In this document: positions 43,297-55,085 of the stretch, one piece after another
Position numbering within the stretch: position 1 is the first letter of the stretch
How the letters are laid out: each line of letters opens with the position of its first letter
DNA from: Lophium mytilinum
Taxonomy: Eukaryota; Ascomycota; Dothideomycetes; Mytilinidiales; Mytilinidiaceae
Length of the DNA stretch: 64,000 nucleotides
Direction: 5' to 3'
NCBI GenBank assembly: GCA_010093605.1
Contig: MU004194.1
Span: 915,793 to 979,792 of the forward strand
Position numbers and translations under genes: made by a program
Notes under the pieces: model-generated
What the model was told of the DNA's origin: nothing
What the model saw: the letters and a program-made list of their open reading frames with translations, nothing else
Databases searched by the model: none

Positions 43297-44226
43297 CTAG
43301 CGGAAGGCCCATGGCCTCAATGGCTCCTGGCGGTGTCTCAAAAGCATCGCTTCGGTGCGCCGAGCTACCTTGCCGGGCAGATCCTGAGAAGATGGTCGAA
43401 ACTTCCGGTCTCGGCGGAGCATTTCGGCAACAACGCCTTGCAAGGACTCGGGGTATGAGGTTCCAATCGCCTGGTGGCTTGCAACCAAGTGATAATCTGG
43501 AACAGCGATTAGTCGGGCCATACAGTGTAAGACCAATCCTACTTGGAACACGTCACTGCGCGTGGAGTACGACGGTGCCTCTGGCGGTGCGAATGCTGGA
43601 GCCTGCCTGCTCACAAGTGGCGATGCGATACCCTCCTTTATGTGTCGTTCCGAGACTGAGCATCCGAAGTCCCCAAGAACGACACGAGGATACAGACCGT
43701 CGCCTCGGGTCGAGAGAAAGACATTTCCTGGTTTTATGTCTCGGTGGACGATAGTGTTCCAGACAACAGGTGCCGCTCCCCCAGGCAGATATCCGTGGAC
43801 ACAAAAGCATAGTGCTTTACTAAGTTCTCCGAGCGTATGGTAAAGAAAACCTTGAGGCAGCAGCATGGATCTACGCTTATACCGCTCAATAAGTGTATCC
43901 AGAGCCCCGAGTTCGTAGTGTTCAAGATAGATTCTGGGAATGCATGCTGGTTGGAGCTCCCAATGGATGATCTGGCAGAGATTTTTCTGGCCCCTGAATT
44001 GTTTAAGTGCGTGGACTTCACGGCCTGCGTGGCCGTCGTGAACATCCCTCTGCTTAAGTCGCTTTTCAACGTATATCCGGCCAGATTGGTTTGACTGCAC
44101 AAGATAAATGCCAGCGTTGCAGGCTCCGTTGTCGCCACCTTCTATGCTGAGTGCCTTCAGGACCCTGTAGCGATGCTGTTCTTGTGGGTTGACTGGGCAA
44201 CGCGGTATTCCGAACCAGGACGGCAT
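43297..44226 (-). CDS. Protein kinase, member 3 of a local three-gene family
   Basis: Intronless, 309 residues, ATG at 44226 (MPSWFGIPRCPVNPQEQ). It shares GACNAGIYLVQS, the Lys in IYVEKRLKQRD, Glu in REVHALKQFRG, YLEHYELGALDTLIERY, SKALCFCVHGYLPGG, HRDIKPGNVFL, LGDFGCSVSE and APPEAPSYSTRSDVFQVGL, and ends EPLRPWAFR. The kinase core fills almost the entire chain, so no separate regulatory domain is present. Like its neighbours it lacks a GxGxxG loop, yet keeps the Lys, HRD and DFG residues, so activity is likely. Codon choice and intronless structure match members 1 and 2. Confidence 0.88.
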   Translation of the reverse strand: MPSWFGIPRCPVNPQEQHRYRVLKALSIEGGDNGACNAGIYLVQSNQSGRIYVEKRLKQRDVHDGHAGREVHALKQFRGQKNLCQIIHWELQPACIPRIYLEHYELGALDTLIERYKRRSMLLPQGFLYHTLGELSKALCFCVHGYLPGGAAPVVWNTIVHRDIKPGNVFLSTRGDGLYPRVVLGDFGCSVSERHIKEGIASPLVSRQAPAFAPPEAPSYSTRSDVFQVGLVLHCMARLIAVPDYHLVASHQAIGTSYPESLQGVVAEMLRRDRKFRPSSQDLPGKVARRTEAMLLRHRQEPLRPWAFR

Positions 44227-45509
44227 TGTGAACTTGGTAATGGATGTGGTGTGTAAGATTGTGTGTCCAAGAGTACGATATGGAGGTGTGTAGGGTTGTT
44301 CGGTGCTGTGAGAATATACAGAACGAAAATATGAAGGGTATTTTGTATGCAGCGTTGAACGAGTCCCAAGTGAAAGTCAGAGCGTGCGAGCAGTGACTGC
44401 ATCTAACCTGGAGATATGCGGACATGTGAATGTTAAAAGAGAACTAGAATTGCAAGTGATAGTGTCTGGAGTGAAAGTATACATTAAGTGATCCTCTTTG
44501 CAAGTTGTAATCATAGCAGCAACGACAGTGAATGACAACCACGCCAAAGAGGCCGACTGTTAAGTAATGATACCGTCCATCAGCTCAGCGGACAGTATAT
44601 TGAAGGACAAGGCTGCGTCAAATTAAGACACATACAAGACGAAAACAATGAAAATCTTAGATAAAAGGCAGGGTATGTGTGTGTTGGAGGGCCATATCTG
44701 AAAGGCTCTTTTTCTGAGGGAGACAAATTGAAAAAACGCGGATGTCAGACAAACACATGTAGTATGGATTCTGCGCCGCTTTTTATACAAACTGTGTTCT
44801 GAATATGTTGAATAATTGCGTTCAGCATGTACCGTATTATGCTGGCGGAAACTTTGCTGATGGATGCTGGTTGGCTGTATCAGCTGGAAACGGTTCAGGG
44901 CAGATTGCTGTCTGAACTGTATTGTGGCAATCCGGGGCATGATTCGATGTGTCAGCTCTATCCTCTTTGCGGATATATGCGTGCCGGCTTGTTTCTGATG
45001 ATGATGCTGGCAGCATAGGTGGCACTCAAATTGATAATTGACGTATAGCCACATAGTAGGCAGGGCTAGGCCGCACAGATACACTTTCCGGTAGGGGACA
45101 AAGATATAGCTAGACATGTGAACAGAGCTGGCTACGAGGCAGATCAAACGTAAGCAATACAGAGGCGATACTGCTCAGATTGCGTTGCATACTGTTTGTT
45201 TCACTCGCATAGAAAGGATTAACATCGTTCATGCCACACCCACAGAACAAATGCAAGTGAGGTGTAGGAGCTTGTACTTCCCTACATGATCTTCTGGAAC
45301 TTACTAACAAGCTTGTCTGTAAGGCTCTTCTTCTCGACTACTATCCTACACCAATGGTGATGCTCTGTTGGTAGGGGAGTAACCTGGAGTTGATGCCAAT
45401 GACGATGTCGGAGGCTGAGAATTGCTTGGCACACCAGATCGCGGTTTGGCTACCCCCGCAAGGGGACGACTATTCCATCCTGGACTACATACCCTCCACC
45501 ACCGTCAAT
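44227..45509. other. Intergenic between kinase 3 and CFIm25, divergent
   Basis: 1.3 kb. ORFs such as 44623-45147 minus have no motif. The CFIm25 frame is open upstream of its start, to about 45400, without conserved sequence. Confidence 0.45.
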
Positions 45510-46505
<996 letters not shown>

Positions 46506-47302
46506 GAAACGATGTCAAAAAGGGTCTCTTTGGGTGGCATCAGGTCAAGGGTGGGTTTCATAGGTGCTGAATATTAGCGGGAGTTGGGCGTTCTCCTTCT
46601 TCAACCGTCAATACTTAGGTTTGACAGAAGCTTTGGAAACTTAGAAGGGATAGCTCCACAAGCCCAAAAGAACCTGATCTGCACTTTCAACCTACATAGG
46701 TGGTGCTTGTTTTCAAGTAAGCTCGAAGCGGTATGCTTACTTGGTTCCTGAATTAGTAGGCTCCTCTTTAGAATGGTAGACAATGGCCTTCGCTCTTCAG
46801 CATCTCCGCTACCTAATCTCTGCGAGTGCGCCAATGGTACAGATACCGTACGTGTTCTCAGATCCGCTCTCTCATCGTCCAATCGAAAAAAAACGTGAAG
46901 CACTCTGCACAATGTTCATCTCACTTTCTTCTTCTACGAGACTTTTGAGAAGATGCTTGTTGACGAATTCTATTTCACTTTATGATAGCGAAGGGAGTTG
47001 ATGAGGACCGTAAGCCAACGCCTCGGTAATTTCCTGCTAGTAAGACGGAGAGTATACATTGGAAAGACGCAAAACACATTTCACCTCTGAGAGATACACT
47101 GCGTTGGTGCTATTTGCTGGCAAAGGCGGTGATTATGCCGTGGCATTGGGAAGGCGCCAACGCGGCGCAATCTCACGATACCTACCTTCGCACTCGTCAA
47201 CCGTATCGCGCCACTTCTTCGCCCTCTCCTGCGTCGACTCGCGCGTTTGTTGTATAATGAGCTGCTAGTTCTAATTGAGCGACACCATCTACCACCGGCA
47301 CC
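46506..47302. other. Intergenic between CFIm25 and the disordered protein gene
   Basis: 0.8 kb of flanking sequence for two genes on the same strand. No motif-bearing ORF. Confidence 0.45.
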
Positions 47303-49123
47303 ATGAGCTCAGCCCACAGCTGCATCGACGACGGCGCCGCCTTTACCGGGCGTCTTCGACCCGGACACCGTCCCGCGTCACTATACCAAGTTGCGATCAG
47401 GAATGCGCACGACCTCAATAATGCCGAACCAAGCCCAATTACCAAAGTCGACAGATGGGTTCACGCAATCGACGATGGGCCTCTATCTCCGGTAGACAAC
47501 CGTCCCGGCCGCTCGAAGACTACTCCGAGATTTGTCAACAGGAACCTGGGATCGGAGGCAGGTACTGATCTCCTGAGCTATATCGACGACGGCGGAGAGA
47601 TTATGGCGCAAGACCAGAAGGTACATGCTGCCCAAGCCACCACTCAAAGACGATACTCCGCTCCACCTCTTGTACGACCCAGTCTCACGGCTCTCCGAAT
47701 CCCCAAAGTCCAGCCTACTACACCCCAAATAAGCAAGGACCAATCGAAATGGACGAGACCCAGAAATGTCTCTCAGGTGCACTATCCTGAAGTTGAGAAG
47801 GCAGCGCTGCAAGATATCCGTAGCACAATCAGGAACATCGAATCGCTCGCCGCCACAGTGGTAGCCGCAAGAGCGCCGAAGAGCATCCGCTCCATACGTA
47901 CCATCACTCCCCCCAGCTTACCTACCTTCATCATCAAGGCCAGTAACCGCGACGCGTCTGTAGTTGTCGACGGGCGCGGTGCGCCGATACGGGAACGATC
48001 CTCATCTCGAAGGAGTTCAGGCAGTGATCGAATGCCGAATGATGAAGCTATCGAGCTACCTGAGTATCCCGTATTCGCCAACAAAGTTCGCCCTGTGCCT
48101 AAAGCGGCTAAAATCAAGTCTAGGAAGGAGCACCAGGAGGGCAATGACTTCGGCTTGGGTGATTGGGATGCCGAGCCGAAGAATGAAGGATACCATGGTG
48201 GTAACGATACTGGTCAACGCAACCAGAAGGAGAACAAAAAAGGGAAGAAGCAGCAGGGGCAAGCAAACCTGAAGCAACAGGCAAGCAAGAAGCCCGCGTC
48301 GTCTTCGTGGGCTGAGAAGAAGGACAACGACGGAGATGCTTGGGGTGGCAATTTCGAAAACGATGACGATGGTCTTGTCATTTCACCGGATATTTCGCCC
48401 CCTCCTTCTGATGCTGATGTGTGGATGAGTGGCGGTCTGGGAATACCGTCCCCACCGGCATCGGTCACAGGTAAGGAGTCCGCAAAAAAGAAACAGAGCG
48501 AGAGCCAGAAAGGCAAAGGAAAGGGTACACTGAGTGCGGGAGCAAAGAAAAGCACAGGAGGTGGCAAGAAGGAAAAGAAGGGCAAACAGGGCAAGCAATC
48601 GAACCAGAATAGGCTGGACACCATTCTTGAAGCCGTCGAGAATGATGCCAAGGCCAAAACTGCCGATGACAGTACCCTTTGGGCTAACGCTGGAGCTGCA
48701 AGCATGCAGGCTGGCGATACATATATGCCATGGCCTACTATTTCTCAGCAACAAACCGGGATGGCTATGCAAATGGCACCCCCGGATGTCCCTCCACAGC
48801 CATTCGCATACGGATACGGTTTTCCTGTCCCTGTTGGAGCGCTGCCGACGGGTATTCCTACTCCAGACGCTAACGCCTCTATCCCAAACCCTGATGCCGA
48901 GGATCAGAATCCCAGCCAGTCCAACTACAAGGCTCCTACTGTCGAGACGGTGTCTTCTAGTCCATCCAAAGGCAAGACAACACCCGTACAAGGTAGCCAA
49001 GGTTCGCCACGAACGCCAGGCGGTAGAAGAAAGAATGGATACGATGACGATGAAGGGTATACGAATGCTGTCTGGGGCGGCATTCCCGTCAGAGTTGCAG
49101 AATGGAGGCTCAGCAAGCCGTGA
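47303..49123 (+). CDS. Large disordered Lys/Gly-rich protein, function unknown
   Basis: Single exon of 606 residues with an ATG at 47303. Nearly all is low complexity. A repeated short motif, YIDDGG / AIDDGP / CIDDGA, occurs three times in the first 110 residues. A basic, Lys/Gln-rich stretch (about 310-350) and another (about 390-440, KGKGKGTLSAGAKKS, GGKKEKKGKQGKQ) could bind RNA or act as a nuclear signal. A Trp-Gly rich acidic patch (DAWGGNFENDDDG) and a Pro/Tyr-rich run (QPFAYGYGFPVPVGALP) follow. The end, AVWGGIPVRVAEWRLSKP, looks conserved-like. No domain recognised. It sits between two mRNA 3'-end genes, which may be chance. Confidence 0.75.
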   Translation: MSSAHSCIDDGAAFTGRLRPGHRPASLYQVAIRNAHDLNNAEPSPITKVDRWVHAIDDGPLSPVDNRPGRSKTTPRFVNRNLGSEAGTDLLSYIDDGGEIMAQDQKVHAAQATTQRRYSAPPLVRPSLTALRIPKVQPTTPQISKDQSKWTRPRNVSQVHYPEVEKAALQDIRSTIRNIESLAATVVAARAPKSIRSIRTITPPSLPTFIIKASNRDASVVVDGRGAPIRERSSSRRSSGSDRMPNDEAIELPEYPVFANKVRPVPKAAKIKSRKEHQEGNDFGLGDWDAEPKNEGYHGGNDTGQRNQKENKKGKKQQGQANLKQQASKKPASSSWAEKKDNDGDAWGGNFENDDDGLVISPDISPPPSDADVWMSGGLGIPSPPASVTGKESAKKKQSESQKGKGKGTLSAGAKKSTGGGKKEKKGKQGKQSNQNRLDTILEAVENDAKAKTADDSTLWANAGAASMQAGDTYMPWPTISQQQTGMAMQMAPPDVPPQPFAYGYGFPVPVGALPTGIPTPDANASIPNPDAEDQNPSQSNYKAPTVETVSSSPSKGKTTPVQGSQGSPRTPGGRRKNGYDDDEGYTNAVWGGIPVRVAEWRLSKP

Positions 49124-50557
49124 CGGCCTGAAGTTGCGAGAAAATGCGAGGTCGTTCCACTAGGTGTACCTCATGAACTGGAAGAGATGAACAAAAGGGC
49201 AACAAAGGTGCTGTTAAGCGTTGATTGGGAACGGGCAGTATGGGAGATTTGGTATCATAATGAGCAGTGCTTTCTGACACATGACAGAAATGGTACAATC
49301 TACCTAGGTATTTAGACCATATCACGAGATTACGCAGAGGGCAATGCAGGCGGAGTGGAAGAAGCCCCGAGGTCGTACAACAAGATAATTAGGTACCAGA
49401 TGGTTGCTAAGAGGAATGAAGAATATGTACTCCACGCCTTCGTTCTACTCCATGCACGTAGAAACTGGCTACCATCTACCCAGTTATTTCACTTTCCGAC
49501 TACCTCCTATAACTGTGTAGTCTTCCCTGGTCATCAGCTTCATATGGCTGTCATCCATGAAGTTATCATAGTTAATAGTCAGGGCCGCGCCTTATTTGTC
49601 GTACATACATGAACTTGGTGGGACACAGGCAATTTGCAAAGAAAAGGGCACAAACGGCATCGGAGTGACGTTTAAAAACCAGCTTAAGCTAGAGGATGAT
49701 TGCTGGTAGAGGGGATAGCATTCTTACTTAGATCTAGTTGCATGTTTGCGATTTATTTGCTGTAGTTAATGTACCCCAGGGGGATCGGTACGAGGACAAA
49801 TACAGGAGGCCGGAACAGTCTCGGCAATTCGTTAGCCGTTCCCCAAGTTCTCTGATCTAGCTTAAGCAGTCGGCGCCTGTAGATGGACTGGCGTCATCCT
49901 GCTTTGCGTGTGGTGCAGAGCAGATGCCTATCATACCTAAGATCATTTAGCCTCATTTCACTGGCCATAGAGGTTAAAATTATAGAAGGAAGCAGTTGAA
50001 CTAGGTATATAAGAGCTCTCATGTGCCGGGTCAGCGATGACGATGCTTATCGTACTTCTGGCGAATAGAAGATTCGTGTTATTACTACTGCAGGGGCAAG
50101 GAGACCAGAGCAGATTCAAAAGAGAGATGGGACTGAAGCGCTGGCGATGGCATGTTCGAGAATGCTAATTTGAACGAAGGACTTGTTCCTCATAAGACGA
50201 TGAGATGAAGTCACGCAAGTGATAGGGAGACGATGTTTTGGTGTAGTGAATAAGAGGGAGCACGCGGAAATAACCCGAAGTCACGTGATAATCTTGGCGG
50301 CGCTTCTTGTGGACCTGTCTGAGCCGCGTCTGGAGGTGTTCCATATTATCAAAGGCCCGTCGAAATTACTCCCTCACTACGCCCGCCATGAAACTTTGAG
50401 GATTCACTGACCGCATTCCTTCCAAGCCCTGCTCGTGATGAGGACCTCGGCCAACGCTTTCCTCACTTCATCATCGCTGCGTCCGTCCAAGCCTGCACTT
50501 CCTACCTCCAACGCCGGCCAGCCTGCCTGTCGCAACCACCACAGCACCTAGTCCACC
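49124..50557. other. Intergenic upstream of poly(A) polymerase
   Basis: 1.4 kb, AT-rich in its first half. Short ORFs without motifs. It must hold the PAP1 promoter, and no TATA box is evident. Confidence 0.45.
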
Positions 50558-52676
50558 ATGGAGGGTCAAGTACGAGAGCGGTGGGGCATCACTGAACCTG
50601 TGTCAAAATTGATGCCGGACGAGAAGGATCTGGAGGTCCACCGCCAGCTCATCGAGGAACTCAAACGGCAAAACAACTTTGAGTCGCAGGAAGCGACCGA
50701 TCGAAGGTAGTGTTGAACATCCCCCCAGTCTCGTCATTTGCTGACCTATCACAGAGTCAAAGCCTTGAACCTCTTTCAGAAGGTCACCGAAGACTTCGTC
50801 CGCATTGTCGGCAAGGCAAAGGGTCTTTCGCAGTCCGCTGTTGACAGCGCCGGAGGAAAGATATTCACATTTGGGAGCTACCGCCTAGGAGTCTATGGTC
50901 CAGGTATGACTATCAACAGCTCAGCATGTCCAGTTTAAAACGCTCACTAATTTCCCAAATCGTAGGCTCCGACATCGACACTCTTGTCGTTGCGCCTCGG
51001 CACGTCACCTTCAAGGACTTTTTCGAGTACTTCCCTCCGTGCCTGGAGAAACACTCGAAACCGGGAGACATCGAGGAACTCACCCCAGTCCCCGATGCTC
51101 ACGTCCCTATCATAAAAATCGAATACTGCGGTATCAGCATTGACTTGATCTTTGCTGCTCTCCCATCAGCGTCTATCAAGCTATCGTTGGAACTGACGGA
51201 AAAGAACATTCTGCGAGGGTTGGACGAGACTATGATGCGCAGTGTGAACGGAACCCGGGTTACGGACGAGTTGCTTCAATTGATTCCGCAAGCGAAGACG
51301 TTCCGACACGCAACTCGAGCGATCAAGTTATGGGCCCAACGTAAGTTGCTTGGCGTTACGTCTTTTGATCGTAGCCTAACTTTTATAGGTCGTGGCATAT
51401 ATGGTAATGTCTTTGGATTTCCCGGTGGTGTCGCCTGGGCGATGATGGTGGCCCGTATCTGCCAACTGTACCCATACGCTTGCGGAGCTACGATTGCTGT
51501 CAAATTCTTTAGCATCTATGCGGAATGGCCATGGCCACGCCCGGTATTGCTGAAGGCTGTTGAAGATGGAGCTTTAGGACTCAAAGTCTGGAATCCCCAG
51601 ATTTATCGCGGGGACAAGCAACATCTCATGCCAATCATCACGCCTGCCTTCCCTTCGATGTGCGCCACCCACAACGTGACACATTCGACTAAGAGCGTCA
51701 TCACGAAGGAGTTAGAGCGCGGGCGTTCACTGGCCGGCCTCATATACACGGGAAAGAAGAGCTGGCACGACCTGTTCGAACGCCATACGTTCTTCACCAA
51801 GGACTACAAATACTACCTGAGTATCATTTCCGCAAGTACCACGAAGGAAGAGCAAAACATGTGGTCCGGTTGGGTGCAGTCTCGGCTGAGACTCCTTGTC
51901 AAGGGAATAGACGAATCTGACTCTGGAGTGGAAGTAGCGCACCCTTACTACAAGGCCACGGAACGATTTCACCGATGCAAGACTCAAGCAGAGAAAGACC
52001 GGGTGCTATCAGGAAGCGTGGAATTCGTTGTCAAAGAAGACAAGAAGACTACGGATGAAAAGGATCCGTCGAAGCCAACTAATGGAGACGACTCGAACGA
52101 CGCTGAATCTATCACGATATACACCAACACACATTATATCGGGCTCAAGTTGCGCGAAGGTATGTATTCCTCTATTCCTGCTAGGCGGCTGGCTACTCAT
52201 AATACTGTTAACACAGAGGGCGCCAAAAAACTCGATATCTCCTTCCCAGTCTCAGACTTCAAGCGTCTAGTCACTAGTGGCACTAATTACGATGAGGACA
52301 AGAACGCTATTCGTGTAGTCCACACCCGAAGGCGTGTTTACCCGCCCCATTCACACTGTTTTTACATGCTGACCTCTCGAAGCTACGATCTGCCCCTCGA
52401 TCTTTTCGAGGAAGGGGAAGTCCGACCAGTCAAGGTCAAGAAGGTCAAGGCCAAACCCGTGAAGCGGAGTTTTGCCGATACAGGCATAGACGTGCGTACC
52501 ATTCTGAGAGAAGCCAAGTCACATTTCCCAACTTGATTCAACTAACCACAATCGCACATCGAGCGGGTACATTGAGAGTTCATGCTGACCTATTCACTCA
52601 CGCGTTTTAGGATACTCAGAGTAACTCCTCCAAGCGTCGATCAACAAACGGGGGGCCGACCCCTACTCCGTCCTGA
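50558..52676 (+). CDS. PAP1: Poly(A) polymerase
   Basis: Nuclear enzyme that adds the poly(A) tail to cleaved pre-mRNA. Seven exons (50558-50706, 50755-50903, 50966-51340, 51389-52159, 52217-52331, 52383-52491, 52611-52676) give 577 residues. Start context CCACCATGG is near-ideal. The nucleotidyltransferase site reads FTFGSYRLGVYGPGSDIDT, with metal-binding Asp at about residues 102 and 104 and the third near 159 (GISIDLIFAAL). Next come the central domain (FRHATRAIKLWAQRRGIYGN, FPGGVAWAMMVARICQLYP) and an RNA-binding domain with HPYYKATERFHRC and THYIGLKLREG. Intron 5 (52332-52382) has a GC donor and is 51 nt, in frame. Skipping the last intron gives a different, shorter-tailed end; the spliced end DDTQSNSSKRRSTNGG looks family-like. 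Confidence 0.95.
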
Positions 52677-54284
52677 ATCACTGAGTAATCTTGTTCGTTC
52701 GGTAGTTTTTCCGCATCGCGACACGCGATTCCTCTCTCGAGCTTCCTGAACCTCTGACGACTAGTGACCACCTAGAGTGTCTCAGCACGCCCTCTCTCTC
52801 CGAAGACCCTCCGATTAGAGCTCGAGCTCTCCCAACTCACCGATACCGAACTTGCAAGATTTGTTGCGCCTCATTGCGTCAGGTTCCGACTCAGACGATG
52901 CTCATACCAGAAGGGGACTACCTTTGCAAGGTTCGTAAACTTGGGTTGAAAACTAACCACAAAAACAGCGAGAAAAAAAAATAGACCTGACTGAAGTATC
53001 CCTTCATAGTCAGAGGAGCTTCTCAGTTCATTCAGAAAGCTTATTAGCCTATATAGTACGGTAATTTCCCAGCCTCAACGGTTCTACCTTTCTTTGTTGG
53101 CGTTAGGCAGTGGGACCAGACCCCGGCGTTGGTGGAGCGAGCGTACGTGTCTCTCCCGTGTGTTGCTCTGAGGGCGGCTTGGGATGGGGAAGTCGGGATA
53201 TCGGTGGACTTTTAACAGGGGCGGTTCCCGATGGAAAATGGTACCTTCTCTGTAGATATCTATCACAAAAAATTCAATGATTTCAAGGGGCCTACGGGTC
53301 TCACCAAAAATTCACATTCCCCGATTGCGTGTATGGGATGGTGAGGTTAAGGGGAAAAAGGACGCGGTTTGTTTCTAAATTCAGCATGCAAGTATTGTAA
53401 GTTTCTTCTCCGTCGCCAGATCCCCGCATGTATGCCCTTCTGACCCCCGTCCAGGAAGCTTGGCGCGATCTTGCATATTAAAGGAGCCGGGTCCGACGGG
53501 TCACGGGCCGAGTCGTGCAATCTCAACTACAACTGAACCACAACCCACGGTTAGCGTCTGTCACTCTCTTGGGATGACGCTGGCTACTTTGACCTTTCGA
53601 GTCGTGGAGGGCGAGGAAGAGGATACGTCATACAAATGAGATAAGGGAGGTATCTCTAGCTTATTGTGACTCGAGTTTCTCTTTGGATTACGATACTAGT
53701 GGTAGGATTCATGAATGTCTGGTCTCGTTTCATTTCATCGATAGGATATATTCCCCCACTACTGTGACCACGGACCCGGAGCAACTACAGAGATCGAACG
53801 ACTATCGTATTATAAAGGGTCCTACTCTATCATATTCCTTTTTTCTCTCAAAATCGTTTCTCCGGGGGTAATTTTGTCCCGTTACTCTTTCCACGTGAAG
53901 GCTCCAGGAAGAGGTCGCGGTCAGCCTGCCAAATAGCCTGGCGCTGGTTTATAGTAATTACCACACCTCCTTGATCCCATCTGAACTGTCCGAGTTCATG
54001 TTTTTTGCCTCCAATGAGCACGAAGAGACCACAAATGACGCGGGGTTAGCGAGCATGGAGTCCCAAGGGAGAGGGCGAATATCGTGCCGTTAATATATAC
54101 TTCGGCATTCAGGTGTTGTGAGATACTTGCTTCCGTGGCTTGCCGGCATGGTGGTATAAATGTACTCGAGCGCTTTCATTATAGATCTAGGTGTTGCATC
54201 TATAATCTCTCTCGACTTCCTTAACCTCAGTCAAGAAAAGAATCTACCTATCCTCTGCCAAGCTTCCCTCCCATCTCACCGACT
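52677..54284. other. Intergenic between PAP1 and the LPMO gene
   Basis: 1.6 kb. No motif-bearing ORF or RNA gene recognised. The last 200 nt include the LPMO promoter. Confidence 0.45.
54155..54160 (+). promoter_or_regulatory. TATA box of the LPMO gene
   Basis: TATAAA about 125 nt upstream of the ATG at 54285, followed by a pyrimidine-rich leader (CTTCCTTAACCTC, CTTCCCTCCCATCTC) typical of well-expressed, inducible fungal genes. Confidence 0.5.
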
Positions 54285-55085
54285 ATGGCATCCCCATCCT
54301 ATCTTCTCCTCCTCCCAATACTCTCCCACCTCCCCTCTATAGCCGCCCACGGCCACGTCACCGGCATCGTCGCCAACAACATCTGGTACACCGGCTGGAA
54401 CGCCGAGATGAAATACCTCACCCCCATCCCCGCCACAGCCGGCTGGCCCTGCGACAACCTCGACAACGGCTTCATCGCGCCCTCGGCCTTCGCCACCGCC
54501 GACATAATCTGTCACAAGTCCGCGACCAACGGCCAAGCCTCCGTCCCCATCACCGCCGGCTCCACCCTCTCCTTCGAATGGAACACGTGGCCGGTGTCCC
54601 ACAAAGGGCCAGTGATCAACTACATCGCCGACTGCGGCGGGGACTGCACAACCGTCGACAAGACAACGCTCAAGTTCGTGAAGCTCGACGCTGCGGGCTG
54701 GATCGAGGGGAACAATCCGGGCACGTGGGCGACGGACACGCTCATTGCGAATAATATCACTGCTAGCACGACGATTCCGAAGGATCTGAAGAGTGGGGGC
54801 TATGTGGTGAGGCATGAGATTATTGCGTTGCACGCGGCGGGCCAGGCGAATGGTGCGCAGGCGTATCCGCAGTGTGTGAATATTGAGGTGACGGGGGGTG
54901 GGAGTGCTGGGGTGAGTGGGGGGGTGAGCGCGGAGGGGTTTTATACGTGTACGGATCCGGGGATTTTGTTTGATATTTATACGGCGTTTACGGGGTATGT
55001 GATTCCCGGGCCGGCGGTGGTGGTGTTGAGGAGGAGGGCGGAAGGGGTGAGGAGGCATGTTAGGGAGTGGGTTGGGGGGTGGTAG
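54285..55085 (+). CDS. Secreted AA9 lytic polysaccharide monooxygenase
   Basis: Copper enzyme that cleaves cellulose or related glucans oxidatively outside the cell. Intronless, 266 residues. The signal peptide (1-21, ending SIAA) places His22 of HGHVTG at the mature N-terminus, where it forms half of the copper histidine brace. The second His is near residue 106 (NTWPVSHKGPVINYIADC). The axial Tyr is near 194 in AQAYPQCVNIEV, with the second-sphere His about 183. Cys pairs fit the family (WPCD with CHK; DCGGDC with PQC). After the common PGPA end near residue 245, the chain continues with a basic tail, VVLRRRAEGVRRHVREWVGGW, with no CBM or GPI signal. Base composition flips from C-rich to G-rich midway. 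Confidence 0.92.
   Translation: MASPSYLLLLPILSHLPSIAAHGHVTGIVANNIWYTGWNAEMKYLTPIPATAGWPCDNLDNGFIAPSAFATADIICHKSATNGQASVPITAGSTLSFEWNTWPVSHKGPVINYIADCGGDCTTVDKTTLKFVKLDAAGWIEGNNPGTWATDTLIANNITASTTIPKDLKSGGYVVRHEIIALHAAGQANGAQAYPQCVNIEVTGGGSAGVSGGVSAEGFYTCTDPGILFDIYTAFTGYVIPGPAVVVLRRRAEGVRRHVREWVGGW

Noticed and set aside
54276-55058. Minus-strand ORF of 260 codons opposite the LPMO gene
   Set aside because: Its product is Pro/Arg/His-rich with no motif; it is the shadow of the C/G-skewed AA9 gene, which has a clear signal peptide and copper site.
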